Below, one piece after another: positions 17,973 to 26,242 of a DNA stretch of 64,000 nt. Both the position numbers and the translations under genes were made by a program. The stretch lies in contig NZ_CP024633.1 in the NCBI RefSeq assembly GCF_004924335.1, positions 2,728,001-2,792,000 of the forward strand. The letters are read 5' to 3'. The number at the start of each line of letters is the position of its first letter. The first letter of the stretch is position 1. This DNA comes from Mycobacteroides salmoniphilum (GTDB taxonomy: Bacteria; Actinomycetota; Actinomycetes; Mycobacteriales; Mycobacteriaceae). Under the pieces are notes generated by a model. That model was not told the origin of the DNA and did not search any database. It saw only the letters and a list, made by a program, of their open reading frames with translations.

Positions 17973-19334
17973 ATGACGGCCGCGATCGAGATACCCGCCA
18001 GCGAGATGGTGCGCCTGGCGAACAAGCCACCCTGGTATCGGTCGCTGTTCGTCCAGCTGCTGGTGGCCATCGTCGCGGGTGTGCTCATCGGCTGGCAGTG
18101 GCCCGGGCTCGGTGCCGACCTGCGCCCCTTAGCCGATGGCTTCATCAAGCTGATCAAGATGCTCATCGCGCCGATCATCTTCTGCACGGTGGTGCTCGGC
18201 ATCGCCCACGTCGGAGATCTCAAGTCCGTTGGCCGGATCGGCGTCAAGGCCCTCATCTACTTCGAGGCGGTCACCACCTTCGCGCTGCTGTTCGGTCTAT
18301 TGGTGGGAAATCTCGCCAAGCCGGGGGCAGGGTTCCACATCGACGCCGGGACGCTGGCCACAGGTGCTGATGCCATCGCCAAGAAGACCAACAATGGCGA
18401 ACTGCCACACACCGTCGAGTTCCTGCTCGGCATCATCCCCTCGTCCATTGTCTCGGCCTTCGCCGAGAACGCCTTGTTGCAAGTGCTGTTCTTCGCCGTA
18501 CTTTTCGGCTTGGCGCTGGCCAAGTTCGGCGAATCGGGACCACCGGTGGTGCTGGAATTCATCGAGCACCTCAGTCACATCTTCTTCACCATCATCGGGT
18601 GGATCATGCGGCTGGCACCGCTCGGGGCGCTCGGCGCGATGGCCTACATCGTGGGCCAATACGGCATCGGCTCGCTGGGCAGTTACGGCAAGCTCATCGC
18701 CGCCTGCTACGTGGCCGCGTTGCTGTTCATCGGGGTTCTGGCGGTCATCGCCCGGCTCTTCGCGGGAGTGAACCTGTGGAAGTTCGTCGTCTACATCAAG
18801 GACGAGTTGTTCCTGGCCCTCGGCACCGCCTCCACCGAAGTGGTGTTACCGCGCATCATGACCAAGCTGAATCACGCGGGGTGTTCCAGAACAACCACGG
18901 GGCTGGTCATCCCCACCGGGTACTCCTTCAATCTCGACGGAGCCACCCTGTACCTCTCGATCTGCGTGCTGTTCCTCGCGCAGGCACTCGGCGTCAACCT
19001 CAGCATCGGCGAGCAGATCACCGCCGTGCTGGTGCTCATGCTGACCTCCAAGGGCATGGCAGGCGTGCCGGGTTCATCGTTCCTGGCGCTCTCGGCGACC
19101 GTGGCGGCCATCGGCCACGGCGCCATCCCGGTGGCGGCCGTCGCCCTGCTGCTGGGCGCCGACCGGATCATGGACTCGATGCGAGTATCGGTGAATCTGC
19201 TGGGCAATTGCGTCGCGACGTTTGTGGTGGCCAATTGGGAAAGTCAGCTCGACAAGGACCGCATGCGCGCGGTACTCGCCGGTGAAGAGACCGCCGCCGA
19301 GCCCGACGAAGAACCCGCCGCTGCGCACCGTTGA
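17973..19334 (+). CDS. dctA: DctA-type dicarboxylate/cation symporter
   Basis: This 453-residue member of the dicarboxylate/amino acid:cation symporter family starts with YRSLFVQLLVAIVAG and has FIKLIKMLIAPIIFCTVV, the TASTEVVLPRIM re-entrant loop, PTGYSFNLDGATLY and LTSKGMAGVPGSSF, all diagnostic of DctA. It should import C4-dicarboxylates such as succinate, fumarate or malate. Being in front of the CitE-like aldolase and allantoicase (25-base gap) suggests co-expression. Whether it carries a purine breakdown product such as allantoate is unproven. Confidence 0.9.
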   Translation: MTAAIEIPASEMVRLANKPPWYRSLFVQLLVAIVAGVLIGWQWPGLGADLRPLADGFIKLIKMLIAPIIFCTVVLGIAHVGDLKSVGRIGVKALIYFEAVTTFALLFGLLVGNLAKPGAGFHIDAGTLATGADAIAKKTNNGELPHTVEFLLGIIPSSIVSAFAENALLQVLFFAVLFGLALAKFGESGPPVVLEFIEHLSHIFFTIIGWIMRLAPLGALGAMAYIVGQYGIGSLGSYGKLIAACYVAALLFIGVLAVIARLFAGVNLWKFVVYIKDELFLALGTASTEVVLPRIMTKLNHAGCSRTTTGLVIPTGYSFNLDGATLYLSICVLFLAQALGVNLSIGEQITAVLVLMLTSKGMAGVPGSSFLALSATVAAIGHGAIPVAAVALLLGADRIMDSMRVSVNLLGNCVATFVVANWESQLDKDRMRAVLAGEETAAEPDEEPAAAHR

Positions 19335-19359
19335 GCGCTGCCGAAACGAGTCTGCGAGC

Positions 19360-20637
19360 ATGGGACCCGTGTCAGCGGCATCCACGTCCCACCCGTCAGA
19401 TGCCAGCAGCCCCGACTGGCTCGCTCCCATCGCGGAACTGTTGGCGTCCGCCGACGCCGAACTGGCGTCTGCGTATCCCGATGGCCGCGGAGAACCGCAA
19501 CCGATCCACACCGCCTACCTCAGTGCGGCGTTGGCCGACGTCCAGACACCCGAGCAGTGGGGTTCCTCCGCACTCGAGCTCGCCGGGCGCCATGAGCAGG
19601 CGCTCACGGCACTCGACTCACAGGGCGTCCTCCCCCGCGTCAGGGAGCGGCTCGCCATCGCCCCGATTCAGGACCTACGGCTCGATTTCGAGGACGGTTA
19701 CGGCCGGCGTACGGACAGCACCGAGGACGCCGACGCACGCAAGGCGGGGCGCACCTTGCGGTCGCTGTCGATGGCAGCGAATCCCCCTGTGGCACTGGGC
19801 ATCCGAATCAAGGGCCTCACCTCGGTGCACCTGCGGCGCAGTGTGCGCACCCTGGAACTGGTGCTCGACGGGGCATCGGGGGTGCCGCGGGGATTCGTGA
19901 CGACCATCCCGAAGTTCCGCGTGCTGGCCCAGGTCGAGGCCGCACTCCAGCTGTTCGATGAGCTTGAGCGGGTACACGGATTACCCAGCGGATCATTGCG
20001 TTTCGAGCTCCAGATCGAGAGCCCGCAAGCGGTACTGGGTGCCGACGGCACCGCCACCCTGGCCAAGGCCATACACATGGCGCGAGGACGCCTCGTCGCA
20101 TTGCATTACGGGACCTATGACTACAGCGCGGCATGCGGGATCGCCGCCGCACATCAGTCGCTGGAACACCCACTCGCAGACCACGCCAAAGCGGTGATGT
20201 TGACCGCCGCGGCCCAGACCGGTGTGTGGGTGTGCGACGGCTCCACCCAGGTGATCCCCGATGGCTCCCCCGAACAGCAGGCCGCCGCGATCACCAGACA
20301 CCATCGGCTGGTCACTCGCGCTCTCGAACGCGGCTACTGGCAAGGCTGGGACATGCATCCCGGGCACTTGATCACCCGGTGGCTGGCCACCTACGCATTC
20401 CACCAGCGGGCGCTGGCCACCGCCGGGCCCCGCATCGATGCCTACCTGCGGCGCCAGGGCGGCGCGATCGTCGACGAACCGGCGACGGCGCAGGCACTGG
20501 CCGCCGGGATACTGCGCGGCTTGGACTGCGGCGCCTACTCCCCCGACGAGGTCGCCGCCGTCGCCCCCGGATGCGACCGCGCGGTACTGGACCAACTCGT
20601 GCAACGCACCACAACAGGAGATACCGACCAGCAATGA
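19360..20637 (+). CDS. CitE/HpcH-like aldolase family protein (DUF6986-type)
   Basis: This 425-residue TIM-barrel protein belongs to the HpcH/HpaI aldolase and citrate lyase superfamily. LRLDFEDGYG gives the metal-binding Glu/Asp motif, ELQIESPQAVLG and LHYGTYDYSAACGI follow, and WDMHPGHLITRW lies near the C-terminus. Relatives act on glyoxylate or acyl-CoA partners. It is translationally coupled (ATGA) to allantoicase, so a role in disposing of ureidoglycolate or glyoxylate is plausible but not demonstrated. I used the ATG at 19360 just after dctA; a GTG at 19369 is possible. A long upstream extension lies inside dctA and is discarded. Confidence 0.8.
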   Translation: MGPVSAASTSHPSDASSPDWLAPIAELLASADAELASAYPDGRGEPQPIHTAYLSAALADVQTPEQWGSSALELAGRHEQALTALDSQGVLPRVRERLAIAPIQDLRLDFEDGYGRRTDSTEDADARKAGRTLRSLSMAANPPVALGIRIKGLTSVHLRRSVRTLELVLDGASGVPRGFVTTIPKFRVLAQVEAALQLFDELERVHGLPSGSLRFELQIESPQAVLGADGTATLAKAIHMARGRLVALHYGTYDYSAACGIAAAHQSLEHPLADHAKAVMLTAAAQTGVWVCDGSTQVIPDGSPEQQAAAITRHHRLVTRALERGYWQGWDMHPGHLITRWLATYAFHQRALATAGPRIDAYLRRQGGAIVDEPATAQALAAGILRGLDCGAYSPDEVAAVAPGCDRAVLDQLVQRTTTGDTDQQ

Positions 20638-21650
20638 CCAGCAATACACCCGCAGGGCTGCCCGATTTCACGATGCTGCCCGACTTGGCGCTGCGATCCC
20701 TGGGCGGAGCGGTGATCTGGGCCAACGACGACCTGTTCGCCGAGAAGGAGAACCTGATCAAGCCCGGGCCCGCGGACTACCGGCCCGCGACCTTCGGGCA
20801 CAAGGGACAGGTGTACGACGGATGGGAGACCCGGCGCCGGCGTGATCCGGCGGGCGAGCCCGGCCACGACGCCGCCATCGTCAGGCTGGGCGTCCCCGGT
20901 GTGATCGCGGGCATCGTCGTCGATACCGCATGGTTCAAGGGCAACTACCCGCCGGAAATCTCGGTGGACGCCGCACAGATCGACGGATATCCGTCGGCGG
21001 ACGACATCGCTCAAAATACCTCCTGGCACAACATCATTGAGCGCACCAAAGTCTACGGCGACACCCGTAACGTGTTCGACGTTCACTCGACACAGCGGTG
21101 GACACACGTGCGGTTGACGATGCACCCGGACGGCGGCGTCGCACGGTTACGCGTGCACGGCCATGGCCGGCCCGACCCGCGATTCCTCGACGCCGGCCAG
21201 TTCGACCTGGCCGCCATCGAGAACGGCGGGCTGGTGACCGATTGCTCCAACCGGTTCTACAGCTCACCGCAGAATCTGCTGTTCCCCGGTGTCGCGCGGG
21301 TGATGGGCGACGGCTGGGAGACCGCCCGCCGCCGCGACGGGGCCAACGACTGGGTGCAGGTGCGGCTCGCCGGTGAAGGAGTACTGCGCCTGGCTGAGAT
21401 CGACACCTCGTATTTCGTGGGCAACAGCCCCGGTGCGGCGGGGCTGCAGGGCTTGAGTGCCCAGGGCGACTGGGTTCCGCTGCTGCCGCGCACCCCGCTA
21501 CAGCCCGACACCCGGCACCGTTTTCTGCTGGATGGTCAGCAGCCCGTCACCGACGTCCGCCTGGACATCTACCCCGACGGTGGCCTGGCACGCCTACGCC
21601 TCTTCGGTAACCTCACGGCGGCGGGGAGGGCCTCCGTCCAAGGCACCTGA
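20634..21650 (+). CDS. alc: Allantoicase
   Basis: It hydrolyses allantoate to ureidoglycolate and urea. The 338-residue protein is built from two repeats of the allantoicase jelly-roll fold. Matching segments are YDGWETRRRRDP with AIVRLGVPGVI in the first half, and GDGWETARRRDG with VQVRLAGEGVL in the second; each is followed by WFKGNYP or YFVGNSP. The ATG overlaps the upstream aldolase stop as ATGA. This is the last purine gene in the window; ureidoglycolate lyase or hydrolase and urease are not present here. Confidence 0.94.
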   Translation: MTSNTPAGLPDFTMLPDLALRSLGGAVIWANDDLFAEKENLIKPGPADYRPATFGHKGQVYDGWETRRRRDPAGEPGHDAAIVRLGVPGVIAGIVVDTAWFKGNYPPEISVDAAQIDGYPSADDIAQNTSWHNIIERTKVYGDTRNVFDVHSTQRWTHVRLTMHPDGGVARLRVHGHGRPDPRFLDAGQFDLAAIENGGLVTDCSNRFYSSPQNLLFPGVARVMGDGWETARRRDGANDWVQVRLAGEGVLRLAEIDTSYFVGNSPGAAGLQGLSAQGDWVPLLPRTPLQPDTRHRFLLDGQQPVTDVRLDIYPDGGLARLRLFGNLTAAGRASVQGT

Positions 21651-21714
21651 CACCTCGTTTTGGCACCGCGAGTGTAAAGTTTGGGCGTAGTTAGCTGTTA
21701 ATTAGGGGGCGACT

Positions 21715-22005
21715 ATGGGCGGGCTGTTACAGGTTGATGCTGACGCGTTGCGGAGGCTCGGACAGACACTCCAAAGTGAAGCGGCCGCTATCAGCGGCAT
21801 ACAGCTGCCAACGGCGGTTGTCATGCCAGGCTCCCCTGTCGAGGCTGCGTCCAGTAACTGCGCCACCGAAGTCAAGTTGGCGTATGGCTACATGGCAAAA
21901 AGCGTTGATCATATGGGTGGCCTGGCGTCCGCCTCGGCAACAACTTACGAGGACGTTGACCGCGCCTTCTCGGACCAGCTCAGCGTCTACCGCGCGGGGC
22001 AGTAA
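21715..22005 (+). CDS. EspC/Esx-like small type VII secretion protein
   Basis: This 96-residue helical protein lacks a signal peptide and starts LLQVDADALRRLGQTLQ, as in EspC-like (type VII secretion target) proteins. The C-terminal half contains YEDVD, matching the general type VII signal Y-x-x-x-D/E, in the sequence SATTYEDVDRAF. It is followed without a gap by a WXG-headed protein, an arrangement typical of heterodimers in which the small partner carries the secretion signal. The ribosome site AGGGGG is well placed before the ATG. No ESX core genes (EccB-E, mycosin) are in the window, so it must use a system encoded elsewhere. Confidence 0.75.
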   Translation: MGGLLQVDADALRRLGQTLQSEAAAISGIQLPTAVVMPGSPVEAASSNCATEVKLAYGYMAKSVDHMGGLASASATTYEDVDRAFSDQLSVYRAGQ

Positions 22006-23340
22006 ATGGCGACCATCTCGCACGTGCGGGGCTGCCGGCCCGAAACAATGAACAGCTACGGCGACGCATTGTCGTCGGCGAATCGGACTTTCGCTGAGCA
22101 GATCGGCGGTATGAGGAGCGCAGTAGACAACACGATGCTGCACTGGCAAGGCAGCGGCGCATCAGCCGCCTCGGGACGAGCTTGGAGCGAACAAGTCGCC
22201 GCAACCCAAATCGACGAAGCTGTAGAGGGCGTGTCCGAGAAGTACAAAACATTCGGAACACAGTTATCCGCAATCAAAGGCGCGCTCCTGGACATCGTTG
22301 ACAAAGAGGTTCCGGCCGCGGGGATGACTGTCGCCGATGACGGGAAGGTGACAGCGCCCCGGGTGCCGCCGACCGGGAAGATGTTGGATCAAATGGTGAT
22401 GCAACAGCTCCTAGATTCGGTGGCCGCTGGCCTCGAGTCACGAATCAAAGACTCACTCAGTTCGTTTGGCGACACCGAAGACAAGGCGGCACAGGCGATT
22501 CTCATGGGAGCCAACGATCTGATGGCCCTGCGGAAACACCCAGACTCGCCAACTCCGCACCCTTTCGGTGTGAATCCGGGCGAAACTGGTGGTCCAGGAT
22601 ACGTTCTCGGCGAAGCGACGAAGCCGCAATACAACTTCACTGACGACTTCAAGTACGGCTCTGAGAAGCCCACCGAAAAGGACTACCAAGAATCGACCAA
22701 ATGGCAAGCGCTGCTCAAAGGTGCACAGGTCGTTAGGCCAGACCTTGATGACGCGACCGACATGTACTCCCACTACTGGGACAACAACGGCGCACCAAAG
22801 GAATTCGACTACACCGAGGCCTACCGCGAAGATCAGGGCGTCAAAACATCCGTGGATTCTGAAATCGCCCGCGCCGCAGCTGCCGCCGATCAGATGGTGC
22901 GGGACGGACACACGAACTTCTCGATAACTGGTGACACCCAAACCGTGGGCAATGGTGACCCGAATCTTCCGTACCCGAAGACCGAGGATTGGCAGAAGGC
23001 TATCGGCGCATATCAGCAGTGGAGCCAAGGCGATGTGCGGGTTGAAGGTAACCGCGTGTACATGGACGTAACCGTTGAGGCCAACGACCGCTACAACTTC
23101 AACAAGGGAGCCGAAGACATCGCAACGGGCAAGCCGGACAACGCCAACGGCAGATTCGCCGAACTCGGCTGGGCCAAACCTTTCGACACCCACGGCAGCA
23201 TCACTAAGACCATTTCATGGGAACTGGGCCAGCCGCCGCAGAGCGGAACCATCACCGATGTATCTACGCCACAACGGAATCCTGGCGGCGAAGACAGAAT
23301 CGACAATCGGAACGCCAGCGGACCGATGTGGCCGAAGTGA
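22006..23340 (+). CDS. WXG-headed putative secreted effector
   Basis: Residues 1-100 form an Esx-like helical hairpin with the W-x-G turn in MLHWQGSGASAASG. Residues 100-190 are a linker, and about residues 200-444 form a polar, aromatic-rich domain (YSHYWDNNGAPKEFDYTEAY, ADQMVRDGHTNFSITGDTQ, VEANDRYNFNKGAEDIATG, WAKPFDTHGSITKTISWEL) that I cannot assign to an enzyme family. The layout is like mycobacterial type VII secreted toxins with a variable C-terminal domain. It begins at the base after the EspC-like stop and overlaps the lipoprotein start, so the four genes form one operon. Toxicity is inference only. Confidence 0.7.
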   Translation: MATISHVRGCRPETMNSYGDALSSANRTFAEQIGGMRSAVDNTMLHWQGSGASAASGRAWSEQVAATQIDEAVEGVSEKYKTFGTQLSAIKGALLDIVDKEVPAAGMTVADDGKVTAPRVPPTGKMLDQMVMQQLLDSVAAGLESRIKDSLSSFGDTEDKAAQAILMGANDLMALRKHPDSPTPHPFGVNPGETGGPGYVLGEATKPQYNFTDDFKYGSEKPTEKDYQESTKWQALLKGAQVVRPDLDDATDMYSHYWDNNGAPKEFDYTEAYREDQGVKTSVDSEIARAAAAADQMVRDGHTNFSITGDTQTVGNGDPNLPYPKTEDWQKAIGAYQQWSQGDVRVEGNRVYMDVTVEANDRYNFNKGAEDIATGKPDNANGRFAELGWAKPFDTHGSITKTISWELGQPPQSGTITDVSTPQRNPGGEDRIDNRNASGPMWPK

Positions 23341-23843
23341 TGACACTGACTCGCGCATTAGGTGTGGCAGCGCTGTCCCTAAGCTTGATTGTCCTCGGCG
23401 GCTGCACTGACAAGAACCAGCCAAACAGCGACCGGACGGAAACGACGAGCGTGCAACCTGACGAGATCCGACATGACCTTGAGCCACTAACCAAACGGTT
23501 TGCGGCACTGGGGCAACCCGTATCGGCGAGTTGGATTGGCGGCACGAAGTCGCCCGACCACAACGGGCGCACGGACCTTCCGGGGCCGTCGTCCTACTGG
23601 CTGGAAGCGGTCATCGAACTTGAACCGGCGGTAGCGAGCGACCTGCGCACCAAACACATTGACGGGCAGCCATCGCAGCCAACACAACCGGACCTAAAAC
23701 CGGCACTTCAATCACTTGCACCAAAAGGTACGTACGTCCGTAGCGACAGTCTTGACGCCGCGCTCACCGCGAACAACTGGTACAGCAAGGCATTCCTTCT
23801 CCAAGACCGCCCCACACTCGTACTCACTTCGTTTCAGCCGTAG
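23340..23843 (+). CDS. Small lipoprotein, possible immunity or accessory protein
   Basis: The 167-residue product has an N-terminal signal peptide ending in the lipobox VLGGC (Cys22), so it should be lipid-anchored on the outer face of the membrane. The mature part resembles no family that I recognise. The start overlaps the WXG gene stop as TGATG (ATG 23340; a GTG at 23337 is also possible), implying coupled translation. A membrane-anchored protein coupled to a putative secreted effector could be its immunity factor, or part of the surface machinery. Confidence 0.7.
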   Translation: MTLTRALGVAALSLSLIVLGGCTDKNQPNSDRTETTSVQPDEIRHDLEPLTKRFAALGQPVSASWIGGTKSPDHNGRTDLPGPSSYWLEAVIELEPAVASDLRTKHIDGQPSQPTQPDLKPALQSLAPKGTYVRSDSLDAALTANNWYSKAFLLQDRPTLVLTSFQP

Positions 23844-23857
23844 CCGGGGGTCTGTTG

Positions 23858-24226
23858 GTGACTGAGTCAGATATCGAGGAGTTCGGCCGCAAGGTACAGC
23901 GCGCCCAATACGAGTTGGAACAGATACGCGGCACCGGGTTCTCGGGCCACATCAAGGTTGAAGTCGACGCGGCCGGGAAGCTGCTTTCTGTGCGTTCGCC
24001 TGACGGCGCCACCATCATCGAGGCCTACCAACAGGCAGTCTCCGAGGCGGAAGCCAAAGCGCGAGAGGTGTCGCAAGAAGTTCTGACCGACCCATTGGCG
24101 GCATCCGTTCGCGGCCTGCTGGAGGTACACCACGCGCAGTTAGAGGCGGACCGCCGTACGAAGGAAGACAAGGACGCTAAGGCCTGGGATTCGTTCCGCG
24201 ATGACCCGCTCGGCTGGCGACGCTAA
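23858..24226 (+). CDS. YbaB/EspL-like protein
   Basis: This 122-residue cytoplasmic protein has an early coiled-coil-like helix followed by the strand pattern FSGHIKVEVDAAGKLLSVR, typical of YbaB/EbfC-like folds. ESX-1 loci encode a YbaB-type protein, EspL, which fits its place as last gene of this ESX-like cassette. The C-terminal tail DPLGWRR is charged and short. The GTG at 23858 is supported by GGGGG about 8 bases upstream. The region 24227-24474 after it contains no convincing gene. Confidence 0.7.
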   Translation: MTESDIEEFGRKVQRAQYELEQIRGTGFSGHIKVEVDAAGKLLSVRSPDGATIIEAYQQAVSEAEAKAREVSQEVLTDPLAASVRGLLEVHHAQLEADRRTKEDKDAKAWDSFRDDPLGWRR

Positions 24227-24474
24227 CTAGCTAACACGGCCCCACACCACGTTCGACGACGACCCGACAATCTGCCTTTTGATTGTCTACATCGAGATGG
24301 GGACCGTCAGCATGTCAACAATCGGTTGGAGCAACGATCTTGCGACATGCTTCAAGGGCGGGCACAGGCAGGCGTCTGGGCTGTGCACTGGAGGGGCCGA
24401 ACCAAAATGGGCCCGACCCCACACGGCCTCTACGGTGGGCGGCAATACATTGGTGACGATGACGGAGACAGAAA

Positions 24475-26232
24475 TTGAACGACATTCAAGATCCTGCAGA
24501 CGTCGACGACAACACAGAGATCCATCGTGTTGCGCGTCTTATCGATGAGACGATGGCAGCAGAGTCGCACTACACGATGGCGGTTGCGGTCCGCGAGAAG
24601 CTCGGACTGAGCGTCGTCCAAGACATCCCAGCAGAATGTTCGGAAATCACACGGGCTACTGTTTGGGCGCTTGACTACCGGACTGAAATCGATGACGGCA
24701 ATCGCTTACGTGTCGTCCCGAAATCCGACTTCGGCGGTGGGTCCGAAGCACCCTCGATCAGGGACATACCCGAACGCATCAGTGCGATATGGCGTGGGCT
24801 TCTCGACACCGTAACTGCCCCGGCTAGCCGCGCACGGTTCTCGCATCTTCTCTTCGAAATTGGAGGGCCGAGGCGACAAGACGATGGCGCAATCGCAGTG
24901 GACGCGTATATCGCTTCAGCCGCTAGATGGACACGGGAACTAGACCGCATCGACGACCTGCGACTCGGCGAACGAATCGCACACATCATTGGAGACACCG
25001 CACGGCTTGCACTGTGCATCGAGGCATTACTGGACGTATCTGAAGATGAGTTGAACTCGAATACAGGTCCAATTCGCGGTGGGATTGTTATACGACCCCT
25101 CACACACGTCATGAAATCCCCGCATTGCCCTGACCGCATCGATGATCTAATTGAGCGCGCCGCTCAAGAGCTCAACGATGTTCATAACCGCGACGATGCG
25201 CTCAAACTGGCACTCCTGCGATGCGGCGATACCACCTGCAAAGAGTCAGTTTGGCGGCGGCGGGTCGAGGGTTTTGTAAAGGCGGCCGAATCTGCAAACG
25301 AGCCAATCATGCGGCTGTCTCTTCGCCGCGAAGGACTCGAAATTGCTGAGAAATCCAACGACCAGGAACTGCGCCGTTTCGCCGCCGCAGCCCTGGAGAG
25401 CGGCCGTGACGACGACCTCGGAATGATGAGGATCGGGGCGTCATCGGCGGTCTATGCCGAGGAGTTCGACCGAATCCGCGATTCTTTTATCTCCACTGAG
25501 AGCTGGAAAGCAGCACTCGTCCAGTTCGCGTACGCCGGTCCGCTTAGTGGAGACGTCGATCGAAACAGGGCCCTTGTGGAGGCTTTGCGCGAGGCTAGCC
25601 CGCTTGCGGCCCTCTTCCCGGTTGAACTTCTAGGACCAGACAATATGCCTATCGTTCGAGCGGTCACTCCAGAGGAGAAGTTTGAGTTCGAACTTCTGAG
25701 GCTGGAATCGCAGCAAACCGCAACCCTCGCTCGCCCCCTAGTCGATGCCCTACACGAAATCGTAGTTCGCTTCGGGGTACCCACGACTGAGGAGCTGACG
25801 ACTTTCCTCGCCAGCTGGCCGGGGATCAGCGCACCCGCCATCCACACGATTGTTCGTGCGCTGCATCGGTTTTGGTCGGGCGATTGCGAGGGCGCCACGT
25901 ATACAATGTTGCCTCGCATCGAGACCCTTGTCCGTTCCTTGATCTTGCGGACCGAACGGGGCATGTACAAGCTGCAGGACTCGCACGCACCTGGCCACTT
26001 TCCAGGACTCGGCGCCATGCTCAACCTTCTGGCGGAAGAGATCCCGATTGATGAATCTCGCGTGCGGTTCCTGAAAATGACCCTGACAGAGTCTGCAGGC
26101 TACAACTTTCGGAACAAGTTGTCGCACGGGGTCGAAGACTATTGGTATCCCAGCACCGCAGCGATCGTCATCCATAACGCACTTTTCATCGCAACCTTAA
26201 CTCCCGCAGAAGATCCGAACCCCGACGAATGA
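24475..26232 (+). CDS. Large helical protein with C-terminal HEPN-like R-x4-H motif (DUF4209-like)
   Basis: This 585-residue soluble protein is not a core mycobacterial gene that I recognise. Most of it is predicted helical. The C-terminal 50 residues contain YNFRNKLSHGVEDYW (Arg546 to His551, R-x4-H) followed by AAIVIHNALFIATL, the pattern of HEPN-fold RNases and of DUF4209 proteins. HEPN proteins commonly act as RNases in toxin-antitoxin, abortive infection and other defence systems. Start TTG at 24475 with GGAGA upstream is the best available. Codon use and base composition are less GC-rich than in neighbouring metabolic genes, suggesting acquisition. Confidence 0.7.
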   Translation: MNDIQDPADVDDNTEIHRVARLIDETMAAESHYTMAVAVREKLGLSVVQDIPAECSEITRATVWALDYRTEIDDGNRLRVVPKSDFGGGSEAPSIRDIPERISAIWRGLLDTVTAPASRARFSHLLFEIGGPRRQDDGAIAVDAYIASAARWTRELDRIDDLRLGERIAHIIGDTARLALCIEALLDVSEDELNSNTGPIRGGIVIRPLTHVMKSPHCPDRIDDLIERAAQELNDVHNRDDALKLALLRCGDTTCKESVWRRRVEGFVKAAESANEPIMRLSLRREGLEIAEKSNDQELRRFAAAALESGRDDDLGMMRIGASSAVYAEEFDRIRDSFISTESWKAALVQFAYAGPLSGDVDRNRALVEALREASPLAALFPVELLGPDNMPIVRAVTPEEKFEFELLRLESQQTATLARPLVDALHEIVVRFGVPTTEELTTFLASWPGISAPAIHTIVRALHRFWSGDCEGATYTMLPRIETLVRSLILRTERGMYKLQDSHAPGHFPGLGAMLNLLAEEIPIDESRVRFLKMTLTESAGYNFRNKLSHGVEDYWYPSTAAIVIHNALFIATLTPAEDPNPDE

Positions 26233-26242
26233 TTTTTGACAG

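Noticed and set aside
24279..24548. 89-codon open frame between the YbaB-like and HEPN-like genes
   Set aside because: It overlaps the start of the 585-residue gene, has no ribosome site and no recognisable pattern.
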